Shown here: positions 1 to 9,284 of the stretch, piece by piece
Numbering within the stretch: the stretch's first letter is position 1
Layout: every line of letters begins with the position of its first letter
Assembly (NCBI GenBank): GCA_963770535.1
Contig: CAVYPZ010000002.1
Span: 47,706 to 111,705, forward strand
Origin: RYN-230 sp963770535
Lineage (GTDB): Bacteria; Actinomycetota; Actinomycetes; Streptosporangiales; Streptosporangiaceae
Reading direction: 5' to 3'
Length of the DNA: 64,000 nt
Position numbers and translations under genes: made by a program
Notes under the pieces: generated by a model
Told to the model about the DNA's origin: nothing
Databases searched by the model: none
Seen by the model: the letters and a program-made list of their open reading frames with translations, nothing else

Positions 1-773
1 AGCGCGATCGGCGGCGCCGCCAGCAGGTAGACCGGCCAGCGGAACGTGACGGTCCGGACGACGATCCAGGTGGCCAGCGCGAGCAGGAACAGGGCAGGGG
101 CGTCGTAGGTGGCCAGGTGCCCGAGGAAGAGCGCTGACTCGGTCACCGAGAAGACCGCGGCCGCGCACAAGCCGACCCGCTCGTTGAACAGCCGCCTGGT
201 CAGCGAGTACAGCAGGGCGGTCGTGCCCAGCATCGCGATCAGGCTGACCGTCCGGGCGGCGGCCAGCCCGCCGGCGTCATCAGCCAGCGCGCCGAGGACC
301 GGGTACAGGACGGGGGCGCCGGAGAAGTATGAGGCGTAGTTGCCCTGCAGCGGCGCGCCGTGCAGCAGGTGGCCGAGTTCCATGTGGCCGCTGTACAGGT
401 ACAGGGCCTCGTCCTCGAACGCCGTGTTGCTCATCCGCAGGGTCAGCGCCGCCTGCACGCACAAGATGGCCAGGAGGACGGCCCGGCTGATCCATGTCCG
501 CCGGCGGCTCGAGGTGACGCTCGGCCTGGGGCCCGGCCCGTGCTTCCCGCCAGGCGGCCGCAGCACCCGGGTGCTCTCGCCCGGGACGTCCGGGGACGCG
601 GGAGGTTCCGCAGTGCCCGCCGGGTCGCCGGACTGCCCGGTGAACTTGGCCAGCATCACGGTGTCAACCACGTCCGGCCAGACCGGGGGGCGCGCGTTCG
701 CCGGGGTAGCCCGGTCCTGGCGGACCGGGCCCGGGCGCCCGGGAGGCGCCGGGTTATGCGGCCGCCTGCTCAT
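1..773 (-). CDS. GT-C (GT39-like) membrane glycosyltransferase, 3' end cut by window
   Basis: Seen: an open frame of about 257 codons running off the window start, reading MSRRPHNPAPPGRPGP then a Pro/Gly-rich cytosolic stretch. A first membrane helix lies near residue 95 (AVLLAILCVQAAL), followed by FEDEALYLYSGHMELGHLL. The acidic FEDEALY loop after helix 1 is the hallmark position of dolichol/polyprenyl-phosphate-dependent GT-C transferases such as ArnT/PMT (GT39). Further helices follow near 165, 190 and 215. The ATG overlaps the stop of the GH26 gene in an ATGA junction, so it is translationally coupled as third gene of the operon. Inferred role: transfer of a lipid-linked sugar during synthesis of a surface polysaccharide. 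The C-terminal half is outside the window. Family call good; donor and acceptor unknown. Confidence 0.72.
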   Translation of the reverse strand, partial: MSRRPHNPAPPGRPGPVRQDRATPANARPPVWPDVVDTVMLAKFTGQSGDPAGTAEPPASPDVPGESTRVLRPPGGKHGPGPRPSVTSSRRRTWISRAVLLAILCVQAALTLRMSNTAFEDEALYLYSGHMELGHLLHGAPLQGNYASYFSGAPVLYPVLGALADDAGGLAAARTVSLIAMLGTTALLYSLTRRLFNERVGLCAAAVFSVTESALFLGHLATYDAPALFLLALATWIVVRTVTFRWPVYLLAAPPIA

Positions 774-1768
774 TTCCGCAGGCTGGCAAGGCTCAGCCCG
801 GCGATGTCACCCGCGATGGCCGCGCGCACGACAGGGCGTGATTCGATGCGCCAGTCGACGCCCTGCTTGTTGTAGTCGAACCAGACGAACCCGAGCACGC
901 CAGGATGCTGGGTCACCCCGTCAACCAGCTGCTTCGCGCACGCCGCCGCGGCCGGGCCGGTCTCGATGGCCGTCTCGGCGATGATGAACGGCTTGCCGGT
1001 GAACCGCCTGATCTCAGCCATCGTGGGCTGATACAGCGTGGCGAAGGTGTGCGGGCCGGTCGTCGCGAAATACCCGGTGAGCCCTACCCAGCTGACGTAG
1101 GCCCGGCCCGGCCAGTAGGCCCGGAGCTGGACCTGGGGCACCGGGTTGATGATGTTGGGGTTCCACACCCAGATCACGTTGGCCGCCCCGGCCCGGGCGA
1201 ACAGGTCATGGATGTGCCGCCAGGCCGCCACGAACTGGGCCGGGGTGGCCTGGCTGGTTCCCCACGGATACCAGTTGCCATTCATCTCGTGGCCGAAGCT
1301 GATCGCGACCGGGAGGTTCAGCGCGCGGACCGCCGTGGCGAAGCGGGTGATGTAGCGGTCGCTGTGGCCCGCGGCGATGGACTGGACACTGACCCCGAAC
1401 GGTTCCCAGGCCATGTAGTACAGCGCCCCGTAGGACCAGGCGTTGGTCACGGCCGGGGAGTCCAGTGGCCTGCCCCAGGCCACGTACTGGCCGATCAGGT
1501 TGGGCTTGCGGCCGATGTTGGCCGCGAAGTTCTCGACCGGGGCCAGCGAGTCAGGTGCGCCATCGGTCTCGATCCCGAAGTACTTCCCGGTGGCCGGGTG
1601 AAGCAGCCCGGAGACGCTGTAGGGCGCGGCGCTGCCCGGCCGGGTGCCCGGCGGGGAGCCTGCCGTGGCGTTCTGGCCGCTGGTGGTCGCGGTGGTGGGC
1701 GGGGACAGCAGCCCGCACCCGCTGAGGCACAGCAGCAGCCCCAGCAGGGCGGCCCGGATGATCTTCAC
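770..1768 (-). CDS. GH26-family glycoside hydrolase lipoprotein
   Basis: Exported 332-residue protein with a lipoprotein signal (MKIIRAALLG, lipobox LSGC near residue 19) and a Ser/Thr/Pro linker. The catalytic part resembles GH26 endo-beta-mannanases/glucanases: SFGHEMNGNWYPWG carries the acid/base Glu in its typical context and FIIAETAIETG the likely nucleophile Glu. The GTG start at 1768 overlaps the stop of the upstream synthase (GTGA). The longer open frame upstream is only an antisense shadow of that gene. A hydrolase coded between a processive GT2 and a GT39 suggests trimming or release of the polymer at the cell surface, like the cellulase partners of cellulose synthases. Substrate (mannan, glucan or mixed) cannot be read from sequence. 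Confidence 0.82.
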   Translation of the reverse strand: MKIIRAALLGLLLCLSGCGLLSPPTTATTSGQNATAGSPPGTRPGSAAPYSVSGLLHPATGKYFGIETDGAPDSLAPVENFAANIGRKPNLIGQYVAWGRPLDSPAVTNAWSYGALYYMAWEPFGVSVQSIAAGHSDRYITRFATAVRALNLPVAISFGHEMNGNWYPWGTSQATPAQFVAAWRHIHDLFARAGAANVIWVWNPNIINPVPQVQLRAYWPGRAYVSWVGLTGYFATTGPHTFATLYQPTMAEIRRFTGKPFIIAETAIETGPAAAACAKQLVDGVTQHPGVLGFVWFDYNKQGVDWRIESRPVVRAAIAGDIAGLSLASLRK

Positions 1769-3381
1769 GGCGCGGAACCCGCTCTCGGCTGGATGAGGAT
1801 CCGGCCGACCACCACGAGCTGGAAGAGGCCGAGGACGAACAGGAGGAAGAAGTTGTAGGGATCCATGGTCATCATGCGCCACAGGGCCAGCCCGGCCCAC
1901 AGTGCCGCGGTTCCGCCGCTCCACAGGATCAGGCCGGCCCAGAAGCGCCGCCGGCCGTCCTGCTGGGTTGCGCCGCTGCCGGATGGCTGCCAGCCGCGCA
2001 GCCGTCCGCGGATGATGTCCGCGAGGGCGAAGACGTGCGCCCAGCCGGAGATGACCCGTACGGACCAGGCTTCGAGCCGGTACGGGGCGCGGTGCCACAT
2101 CGGGTAGATCACGCCCGCGTAGAACAGCACCGGGGCAATGAAGATCAGGTTGCGCAGCAGCAGGGTGCCCGGCACGAACAGGAGCATGCCGATGGCCAGC
2201 GCGGGCGCAATGAACGTGAACACCGCGGTGTACACGTAGCCGATGAACCCGGTCAGGTAGCACAGCCGGGTATAGAGCGGCATCCTGGTCGCCCAGAAGA
2301 TCCGGTCTTTCAGCAGGCTCATGGTGCCCGAGCACCAGCGGTACTGCTGGTTCAGGAACGCCAGGATGTTGTCCGGGCAGTTGCCGGTGGACAGCGCGAC
2401 CGGCAGGTAGTACAGCCGCCAGCCCAGCCGGTGCAGGTCGAAGCCGGTCCACAGATCTTCTGAATGCTCCGCGAGCGACATGCCGCCGTTGGGCTCCAGG
2501 GCCGCGCGCCGGTAGAGCGCGCAGCTTCCCACGCAGATCGCCCCGCCCTTCTTGGCCCGGGCCGTCTGGATGGACCGGTAAAAGAGCTCCTGAATGGCGC
2601 CGGCGCCGCGCTCGACCCAGGTCTGCTGATCCAGCACATGGAAGAACTGGGGGGTCTGGACGATCCCGACGTTCGGGTACATGTCCAGGTAGGGCACGGT
2701 CTCCTGGAGCGTGTCCGGGCGGGGGGCGAAGTCCGCATCCAGCAGCAGGATGTACTCACCCTCGGAGATCTGGAAACCGAAGCGGAGGTTGCCCGCCTTC
2801 TTGAACCAGCCCCGGTCCGGGCGGGTGGCGTAGGCGAACCCGAACTGGCGGGCCATGGCCTTCAGTACCGGGCTGGCCGAGTCGTCGAGCACATAGGGCG
2901 TGACCTGGCCCGGGTAATGGTTGCGCAGCCTGGCCACGTGCGACCAGGCGTTGCGGAGAACCTCGATCGGCTCGCCGCAGACCGGCAGGAACACGTCCAC
3001 CGACGGGTAGCGCCGGGGTGCCCAGGCGGCCACGATGCGCTTGTGCTCGTCCAGGTCGAAGCTGCGGCTCATCCCGTCCACGGTCAGTGACAGCAGGAAG
3101 CAGAACGCCCCGAACAGCGCGAACGGCGCGTAGACGGCGAACCAGGGGGAGTTCTCCACCATCCTGACCTGGCTGTACACCAGCGGGGGAAAGCTGAGTG
3201 CCATGCAGAGGGTGAGCACCCAGATGTGCCGGCGGACGTAGGAGTACTTCTCGCTGTCCAGCGGCGGGGACGGCAGCACCGGGGGCACCGAATCGCGGGA
3301 AGGCGGGGGGACAAGCGTCCGGCGCCTGCGGTGCCGTGGTGCTGCCCGGGAACCCCCCCTGCGTTCGATGACGCCAGCCAT
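1765..3381 (-). CDS. Cellulose synthase-like family 2 glycosyltransferase
   Basis: A 538-residue processive GT2 membrane enzyme. Two helices at the N-terminus (around WVLTLCMALSFPPLVYS and FAVYAPFALFGAFCFLLS) precede a cytosolic GT-A domain with VLDDSASP (first Asp), LLLDADFAPRPD (DxD), HSEDLWTGF (catalytic-base region; TED replaced by SED) and QQYRWCSG (QxxRW). At least four further helices follow. This is the BcsA/CslA layout without a PilZ domain, so no sign of c-di-GMP control in this protein. Start chosen at the ATG at 3381 because GGAGAAAAGG lies just upstream; a second ATG at 3399 is possible. First gene of a three-gene overlapping operon with GH26 and GT39 genes. No GlxA-type copper oxidase is next to it, unlike the Streptomyces cslA locus. 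Confidence 0.86.
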   Translation of the reverse strand: MAGVIERRGGSRAAPRHRRRRTLVPPPSRDSVPPVLPSPPLDSEKYSYVRRHIWVLTLCMALSFPPLVYSQVRMVENSPWFAVYAPFALFGAFCFLLSLTVDGMSRSFDLDEHKRIVAAWAPRRYPSVDVFLPVCGEPIEVLRNAWSHVARLRNHYPGQVTPYVLDDSASPVLKAMARQFGFAYATRPDRGWFKKAGNLRFGFQISEGEYILLLDADFAPRPDTLQETVPYLDMYPNVGIVQTPQFFHVLDQQTWVERGAGAIQELFYRSIQTARAKKGGAICVGSCALYRRAALEPNGGMSLAEHSEDLWTGFDLHRLGWRLYYLPVALSTGNCPDNILAFLNQQYRWCSGTMSLLKDRIFWATRMPLYTRLCYLTGFIGYVYTAVFTFIAPALAIGMLLFVPGTLLLRNLIFIAPVLFYAGVIYPMWHRAPYRLEAWSVRVISGWAHVFALADIIRGRLRGWQPSGSGATQQDGRRRFWAGLILWSGGTAALWAGLALWRMMTMDPYNFFLLFVLGLFQLVVVGRILIQPRAGSAP

Positions 3382-3659
3382 CGCGACCCTTTTCTCCATC
3401 CGGAAGCCAGTGACGGGCCCGGACGCAAGGCACGAACGAACCGGGCGGGGCTTCAGAGGATTGTAAGGTCCGGATGATCGCCAGTGCGGTGAGAACAACC
3501 GAATTGGCCGGGTCTCTCCGGACAGTTCACAGTCGCCCGGCTACTCTCCGCAGTTTCCTGGGGTGATTACCCTCGGTCACATTCAGGGCGCCAGGGGCCT
3601 GCGGCATATCCTGCTCAGTGGAGAGCGTCAACGGGCTGAGAGCTATGGCGGAGGCGGTC

Positions 3660-4070
3660 ATGGGACTGATGGACAAGGTCAGGGCGCAGGGCACGCAGAT
3701 CGCCCAGATGGCCCAGGAGACGGCGCGGGAGGGCAAGGTCAAGCTGGATCAGGCCAACGCGAAGCGCCGGGCTGACGCGATGTTCCGCGATCTGGGCGCG
3801 ACGGTGTACGCCGAGCGCACTGGGCGGGGTACCCCGGACAGCAAGGACAAGATCGACCGCCTGGTGGAGGCGCTGTCCCGGCAGGAGGCGTCCCAGGGCC
3901 TGGGCGACCCGGACGGCACGGGGACGGGCAGCACGGGAACGGGCAGCACGGGAACGGGCAGCACGGGAACGGGGAGCACGGGGACGGGCAGCACGGGAAC
4001 GGGGAGCACGGGAACGGGCAGCACGGGAACTGGGAGCACGCCGCCGCAAGACCCGCCGCCGGCCAGCTAG
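3660..4070 (+). CDS. Small helical protein with a TGTGS repeat tail
   Basis: A 136-residue protein of unknown function. Residues 1-80 are soluble and helical (MGLMDKVRAQGTQIAQMAQ, then a Lys/Arg/Ala-rich segment with FRDLGATVYAERTGR), with no signal peptide or membrane helix. The C-terminus is eight perfect TGTGS units followed by a Pro-rich end. Start at 3660 is preferred because GGAGG sits five bases before it; upstream in-frame starts lack this. It stands alone and converges on the LCP gene (1-base gap to its stop). The N-terminal part resembles small conserved actinobacterial hypothetical proteins; no activity can be assigned. Confidence 0.7.
   Translation: MGLMDKVRAQGTQIAQMAQETAREGKVKLDQANAKRRADAMFRDLGATVYAERTGRGTPDSKDKIDRLVEALSRQEASQGLGDPDGTGTGSTGTGSTGTGSTGTGSTGTGSTGTGSTGTGSTGTGSTPPQDPPPAS
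3918..4037 (+). repeat. Eight-copy 15-bp tandem repeat in coding sequence
   Basis: Eight 15-bp units of the form acgggNacgggNagc, each coding TGTGS. Units differ only at the third position of two Gly codons (ggc/ggg/gga), so copies are recent or kept alike. The length is a multiple of three and expansion would keep the frame. Confidence 0.95.
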
Positions 4071-4071
4071 G

Positions 4072-5721
4072 TCAGTGGCAGGCGTTCTGCGCGGCGGTTG
4101 CGGACGGGATGCCGGTGGAGGTCGCGCCCGGGGTCGGCGTGGTCGCTGTCCCCGAGGTCACGGAGTAGCCGTTGGCGCCCAGCAGCACCCGCACCCCGGC
4201 CAGTCCCGTCACCTGCCTCAGTGAGCCGCCCGGGATGACCTTCTGGACCAGCTTTGCCCCGGCGAGATGGCCGGGCGGGTACTCGATCAGGGTCTGGCTC
4301 AGGTCGTGCGCCGGCCAGGTCAGGCCGTCCTTCACCGGGAAGCCCAGCTGGGTCAGGTCGGCGCCCGTGCTGGCGGACAGCCCGCCGATCAGCGTCCCGT
4401 TCCACACCTGCACCGGCACCTGGCTGCGGTGCAGCTTCGGGCTGGCCGTCCTGGCGCGCGCGGGCTTCGGCTTCGTGGCCGGCTTGTCGTTCTTCAGCTC
4501 GCTGAACAGGACCTGCGCCTGGCTGGCGTCCCACAGCACCGCCAGCTGGCCGTCGGGGGCCTGGTAGTTGTAGTTCGACAGCGGCACGGTCATGAACCGG
4601 ACGTCGCTGGCGGAGATGCCGCGCATCTGGTCCGCCAGCGCCGACACGTTGAGCCCCTGGTCAACCTTGATCGCCGATAGTGCGGCCCGCAGGAACCGGT
4701 CCAGCTTGACCGGGTTGGCCAGCGTCCCGGAGCTGATCGCCTCGGTGAGCATGGAGGACAGCAGGCGCTGCTGATCCTGGATCCGGGCCAGGTCCGAGGT
4801 GGCGAACGAGTGACGGTCCCGGGCGTACTCCAGCGCCGTGATCCCGTTCACATGGTGCATCCCCTCGGACAGGTGCAGCCCGCTGTAGGAGTCATCCACC
4901 GCGAACGGCAGGCAGATGTTGACGCCGCCCAGGGCGTCGATGACCTTGACGAAGCCGAGGAAGTTGACCTGGATGAAGTCGTTGATGGTCAGCCCGGTGC
5001 TCTCTTCCACCGTCTTGACCACCAGCTGCGGGCCGCCCAGCCCGTAAGCTGCGTTGATCTTGTTCATGCCGTGCCCGGGGATGTTCACCCACGAGTCGCG
5101 GGGCAGGCTGACGACCGTGACCCGGCTCCGGTCGCCGGATACGTGGATCAGCATCATCGTGTCCGAGTTGGAGCTGACGGCCCGGCCCACGTGCAGGGCC
5201 AGCTGCTGGTGGCGGGTCAGCCCGGAGCGCTGGTCCACCCCGGCCAGCAGCACGTTCAGCGGGCCGCTCGCCGGGGTGCCGGCCGTGCCGGCGTTCACCC
5301 GGCCGATCGTGTCGTTGATGTAGCTGGTCAGGCCCCAGGCGGTCCCCGCGACGAAGAGCACCGCCGCGGAGAGGGCGCCGCACGCAACGAGCATGAACCG
5401 GCGCTGCCTGGCCCTGCGGCCCGCCGCGATGCGGGTCAGCAGGCGCTGCTGCGCGGCGGACGGCCCAGTCCGGCGCCCGCCGCGGGGCGGCTGGGCCGGC
5501 CGGCTCACCGGCTCATCCGGGCCGGCTGGCGTGCGGCCGGTGCTGGCGGCCGGTGCATCATCCGGCTCCGACCCGGGCGCGGCCGGTGCATCGCCCGGCC
5601 TGGCCCCGGGGGCGGCCGGTGCATCATCCGGCTCCGGGCCGGGCGCACGGCGGGAACCGGAACCGGCCATCCAGGCAGGTTCACGGTATCCACCCATCGC
5701 GCCGTCGCCGTTGTCGGTCAT
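4072..5721 (-). CDS. LytR-CpsA-Psr (LCP) family cell-wall polymer ligase with LytR_C domain
   Basis: A 549-residue type II membrane protein that in this family transfers teichoic-acid-like or capsular polymers from lipid carriers to peptidoglycan. Residues 1-105 are a disordered Pro/Ala/Asp-rich cytosolic tail with an imperfect three-fold APAAPG repeat, followed by a basic segment and one helix (about 110-132). The LCP domain shows NVLLAGVD, NSDTMMLIHV, SLPRDSWVNIPG, NKINAAYGLGGPQ and EYARDRHSFATSDLARIQDQ, which include the conserved Asp and Arg residues that bind the pyrophosphate lipid. A C-terminal LytR_C domain (VPVQVWNGTLIGGLS onwards) follows. ATG at 5721 has a G-run just upstream. Single-gene unit. 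Confidence 0.93.
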   Translation of the reverse strand: MTDNGDGAMGGYREPAWMAGSGSRRAPGPEPDDAPAAPGARPGDAPAAPGSEPDDAPAASTGRTPAGPDEPVSRPAQPPRGGRRTGPSAAQQRLLTRIAAGRRARQRRFMLVACGALSAAVLFVAGTAWGLTSYINDTIGRVNAGTAGTPASGPLNVLLAGVDQRSGLTRHQQLALHVGRAVSSNSDTMMLIHVSGDRSRVTVVSLPRDSWVNIPGHGMNKINAAYGLGGPQLVVKTVEESTGLTINDFIQVNFLGFVKVIDALGGVNICLPFAVDDSYSGLHLSEGMHHVNGITALEYARDRHSFATSDLARIQDQQRLLSSMLTEAISSGTLANPVKLDRFLRAALSAIKVDQGLNVSALADQMRGISASDVRFMTVPLSNYNYQAPDGQLAVLWDASQAQVLFSELKNDKPATKPKPARARTASPKLHRSQVPVQVWNGTLIGGLSASTGADLTQLGFPVKDGLTWPAHDLSQTLIEYPPGHLAGAKLVQKVIPGGSLRQVTGLAGVRVLLGANGYSVTSGTATTPTPGATSTGIPSATAAQNACH

Positions 5722-5845
5722 CGGCCCCCCAGATGCCGGCTCTCAGTAGGCTAGCGCGGCCACCGGGGATTGGCCGGGAGGCGAGGCGTGTCCTGGGGGA
5801 ATTGCCGGTGACGTCGCTTATCGGCGGTCCCATCCGCCGGGTGTC

Positions 5846-8084
5846 TTAGCCCGCGGGCGGCTCCGGGTCGCGCGGCAGGCCGAGCATCCGCTCGCCGATG
5901 ATGTTCAGCTGGATGTTGGTGGTCCCCCCGCCGATGGTCAGCGCCCTGGTCAGCAGGACCTGCCGGGCCCAGTGCGGAGCCGGCGGCGTGCTTGTCCCCA
6001 TACGCGCCCGCGGGCCCCTGCATGGACCAGCACAGCTCCGCCACCTGCTGGGCGTGCCGCATGCCGAGCAGCTTGCGGACACTGCCGGTGGCCCCCGGCT
6101 CGGTCCCGGACAGCTGCTTCAGCGTGACCCGCCCGCCGAGGACGTCGATCGCGTGCCCCTCGGCCACCAGCCGGCCGGCCGGCTCGAGCCAGCCCGGCCG
6201 GGCCTGCTCGTCCAGGCCGCGCAGCACGTCCAGCAGTTCCGGCGTGCCGCAGCCGAACGTCCAGGTCCGTGACAGCGACACCCGCTCGTTGGCCAGCGTG
6301 GTCCTGGCCACCCGCCAGCCGTCGCCGACCTCGCCCACCACCAGGTCGTCCGGGACCAGCACGCCGTCCAGGAAGACCTCGTTGAACAGGGCGTCGCCGG
6401 TCATCTCGCGCAGCGGGCGCACCGTCACCCCCGGTGATTTCATGTCCACCAGGAAGTAGGTGATGCCCGCGTGCCTGCGGGTGGACGGGTCGGTGCGGGC
6501 CACGCAGATGGCCCAGTCGGCCTCCCGGGCCAGCGAGGTCCAGATCTTCTGGCCGGTCAGCCGCCATCCTCCGCCGTCCGCGGTGTTTCCCGTCACCCGC
6601 TCCGCCCGGGTGGTCAGCCCGGCCAGGTCCGAGCCCGCGCCCGGCTCGCTGAATAGCTGGCACCAGGTGATCTCGCCGCGCAGTGTGGGGGGCAGGAAAC
6701 GCTCCTGCTGGGCCGGGGTGCCGTAGCTGGCCAGGGCCGGCACCACCCAGGCGCCGATCAGCAGGGCGGGGGCCCGCAGCCCGGCCTGCTTCATTTCCTC
6801 CGCGATGACCAGCTGCTCCAGCGGCCCGGCCGCCCGGCCCCAGGGCGCGGGCAGGTGCGGGACCACCCAGCCGCCGGCCGCCAGCCGCGGCGTGCGCTCC
6901 GGGGGTTCCAGGGCCGCGATGGACGCCAGCTCGGCGCGGATCTGCGCGCGCAGCGGCCCGGCGTCAGCGGGCAGATCGACCCGGACCGGCCGCCGCGCAC
7001 CGCCGAGGGCCAGCTCCGCGACCCGCCGGGCCCAGTCCGTGGCCGGGCCGAGCAGCGCGCGCAGCGACAGGGCGCGCCGGTAGTACCAGTGGGCCGCATG
7101 CTCCCAGGTGTAGCCGATGCCGCCCAGGACCTGGATGCACTCGTGGGTGCAGCTGACGGCCGCGTCGAGCGCCACGACCGCGGCCACCGCCGCGGCCAGG
7201 TCCCGTCCCGGGTCCGGCGGGCCGGTGTCCTCCGGCCCCCAGGCGGGTGCGTCCCAGGCGGCCGCGGCGTCCCAGGCGGCCGCGGCGGCCTGCTCGGCCG
7301 CGGTGAGCATCCGGGCGCACTGGTGCTTGACCCCCTGGAACTGGCCTATGGGCCGGCCGAACTGGTGCCGGATCCGGGCGTAGTCCGCCGCCGTCCGCAC
7401 CGCCCAGCCGGCCAGGCCGCACGCCTCCGCGGCGAACAGCGCGGCCGTGACGCCGGTGACCTCGGTCCGGGCGAGACCGGGCAGGACGCGCCCGGCGGGC
7501 ACGCTCACCCGGTCGGCGCGGACCGCGGCCAGCGGGCGGGTCCGGTCCAGGCTGTCCAGCGCGGTGATGGTCAGGTCCGCGGCGTCCACCACGGCCCACC
7601 GTTCCCCGGTTCCGGTCAGGACCGGCAGCACCACCAGGTCGGCCAGCCCGCCGCCCAGCACCGGGACCGACTCACCGTCGAGCAGGAGGCCGCCGCCGGC
7701 CGCCGTGCCGGTCAGGCCGGCGGCCAGCGTGACGGCCCCGGACAGCGACCCGTCGGCCAGCCCGGGCAGCAGCTTGAGGGCGTCAGCTCCGGCCTGCCCC
7801 GGCCTGGCCAGCAGCGCGCTGGCCAGCACCGTGGGCAGGAACCCGCCCGGGACCAGGGCAGCCCCCAGCTCCTCGAGGGCGACCGCGAGCTCGCTGAGCC
7901 CGTAGCCCTGGCCGCCGGACTCCTCCGGCAGATGCAGGCCGAGCAGGGCGGGGCCCGGCCCCGGGGACTCCCCCCCGCCGGACTCCGCCGCCGCCCGGAC
8001 CACGTCAGGGCCGCAGTGCCGCTCGGCCCAGCCGCGGACCGACGCAGCCAGCTCCAGATGCTCTTCGCTGACACCGAGCGCCAT
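5846..8084 (-). CDS. Two-domain acyl-CoA dehydrogenase, frame broken near the C-terminus
   Basis: A fusion of two acyl-CoA dehydrogenase units, about 745 residues once repaired. The first (residues 1-370) holds AADYARIRHQFGRPIGQFQG and IQVLGGIGYTWEHAAHWYYRR; the second starts near 375 with WCQLFSEPGAGSDLAGL, the flavin-binding motif. The frame from 8084 runs on to a stop at 5751, but its last 85 residues look random. The true C-terminus (HWARQVLLTRALTIGGGTTN and IIGERMLGLPRDPEP) lies in the next frame and stops at 5846. Dropping one G from the GGGG run at 5996-5999 (C-run on the plus strand) joins both. Start ATG 8084 is supported by GAGGTGAACC. Probable steroid/branched fatty acyl-CoA oxidation enzyme. 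Either a sequencing insertion or a genuine frameshift. Confidence 0.83.
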
Positions 8085-8171
8085 GGTTCACCTCGCTGTG
8101 GGAGCCGGGCCCGTGCGAATGCAGGGGGTAACGACACCAAAGCATGACCGGGACAGGTCAACAATGGGTAG

Positions 8172-9137
8172 ATGCATCCAGAGCCGCCAGCAGGTGGTTC
8201 CCCGGGTGAACCCGGGGACGGCGCGCCGCTGCCTTCCCCGGGCGGTCCCGGGGACGGCGGGCCGCTGCCTTCCCCGGGCGGTCCCGGGGACGGCGTGCCG
8301 CCGTTCCCCGGCGGACCGGGGGACGGCGCGCCGCCGCCCCGGGCCCGCAGGAGCCGCGTGCTCCGGTCCCCGCGTCCCGGCCGGGTCCGCAACCCGGTCT
8401 GGTACGCGCTGGTGACCAGGGCCGAGCGCGCCGGGCACGAGGCCGCAGGCGGCGTTCACAAGGCTGTGCCCGCCTGGCGGCGCAGCACCCCGGGCGAGCA
8501 TCGCTGGCCGGTCACGATCAGCGTGATCATCGCGATCGTCCTGCAGCGGCTGCTGCCGGGCCAGCTGGCCCTGCGCCCGCTGCCGGGCTGGCTGCTGCCC
8601 GTGCTGGAGGGCGGCGTGCTCGTCGGCCTGGCCATCGCCAACCCGGTCCGCATCGAGCGCCGGGGGGTGTTCGTGCGCTGGGTCAGCATCGTGCTGATCC
8701 TCCTGATCACCGCGGCTAACGCGGCGTCCGCGATCCTGCTCATCCGGGAGATCATCAAGGGCGGTCCCCAAACCAGCTCCGCGGGGCCCCTGCTCGCCTC
8801 CGGGGCGGCCATCTGGGCCACCAACGTGATCGCGTTCGCCCTCTGGTACTGGGAATTCGACCGGGGCGGCCCGGTGCACCGGGCCTACGGCACGTTCCAG
8901 TACCTGGACTTCCTGTTCCCGCAGATGACGATCGAGCACATGACCGCCCCCGACTGGGAGCCGCGGTTCGTTGACTACCTGTACCTGTCGTTCACCAACG
9001 CCACCGCGTTCAGCCCGACCGACGTCATGCCGCTGGCGCGCTGGGCCAAGCTGACCATGCTGGTCCAGTCCGGGGTGTCGCTCTCGCTCGGTGCCCTGGT
9101 CATCGCGCGGGCGGTGAACATTCTCCCGGTCCGCTGA
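8172..9137 (+). CDS. Multi-pass membrane protein with Pro/Gly repeat N-terminus
   Basis: A 321-residue protein. Residues 1-60 are low-complexity PGGPGDG repeats, probably cytosolic. Then come about five hydrophobic segments: TISVIIAIVLQRLLPG, WLLPVLEGGVLVGLAIA, WVSIVLILLITAANAAS, GAAIWATNVIAFALWYW and VQSGVSLSLGALVIARAV. The conserved-looking loop FVDYLYLSFTNATAFSPTDV recalls pore-loop regions of small ion channels, and this arrangement is common in uncharacterised actinobacterial membrane proteins. No enzyme motif is visible. The start ATG has only a weak ribosome site, and the true start could be downstream of the repeats. Divergent from the acyl-CoA dehydrogenase upstream. Confidence 0.7.
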   Translation: MHPEPPAGGSPGEPGDGAPLPSPGGPGDGGPLPSPGGPGDGVPPFPGGPGDGAPPPRARRSRVLRSPRPGRVRNPVWYALVTRAERAGHEAAGGVHKAVPAWRRSTPGEHRWPVTISVIIAIVLQRLLPGQLALRPLPGWLLPVLEGGVLVGLAIANPVRIERRGVFVRWVSIVLILLITAANAASAILLIREIIKGGPQTSSAGPLLASGAAIWATNVIAFALWYWEFDRGGPVHRAYGTFQYLDFLFPQMTIEHMTAPDWEPRFVDYLYLSFTNATAFSPTDVMPLARWAKLTMLVQSGVSLSLGALVIARAVNILPVR

Positions 9138-9284
9138 CCTGCCCGGGAGCCTCCCCGGGGCCGTCCCCATGGCGATCCTGGTTACCAGCGGGTATTATTG
9201 GATTTGTTACTCGCCGGTAGCAGTCTGGGCAGGATGCCCATCATCGGATGCTCATCAGGACTGCTCGTCAGAATGGGGGCGTCC

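Noticed and set aside
8088..9170. A 360-codon minus-strand frame opposite the membrane protein
   Set aside because: The plus strand codes coherent membrane helices. The minus product is rich in GDRRG-type shadow sequence.
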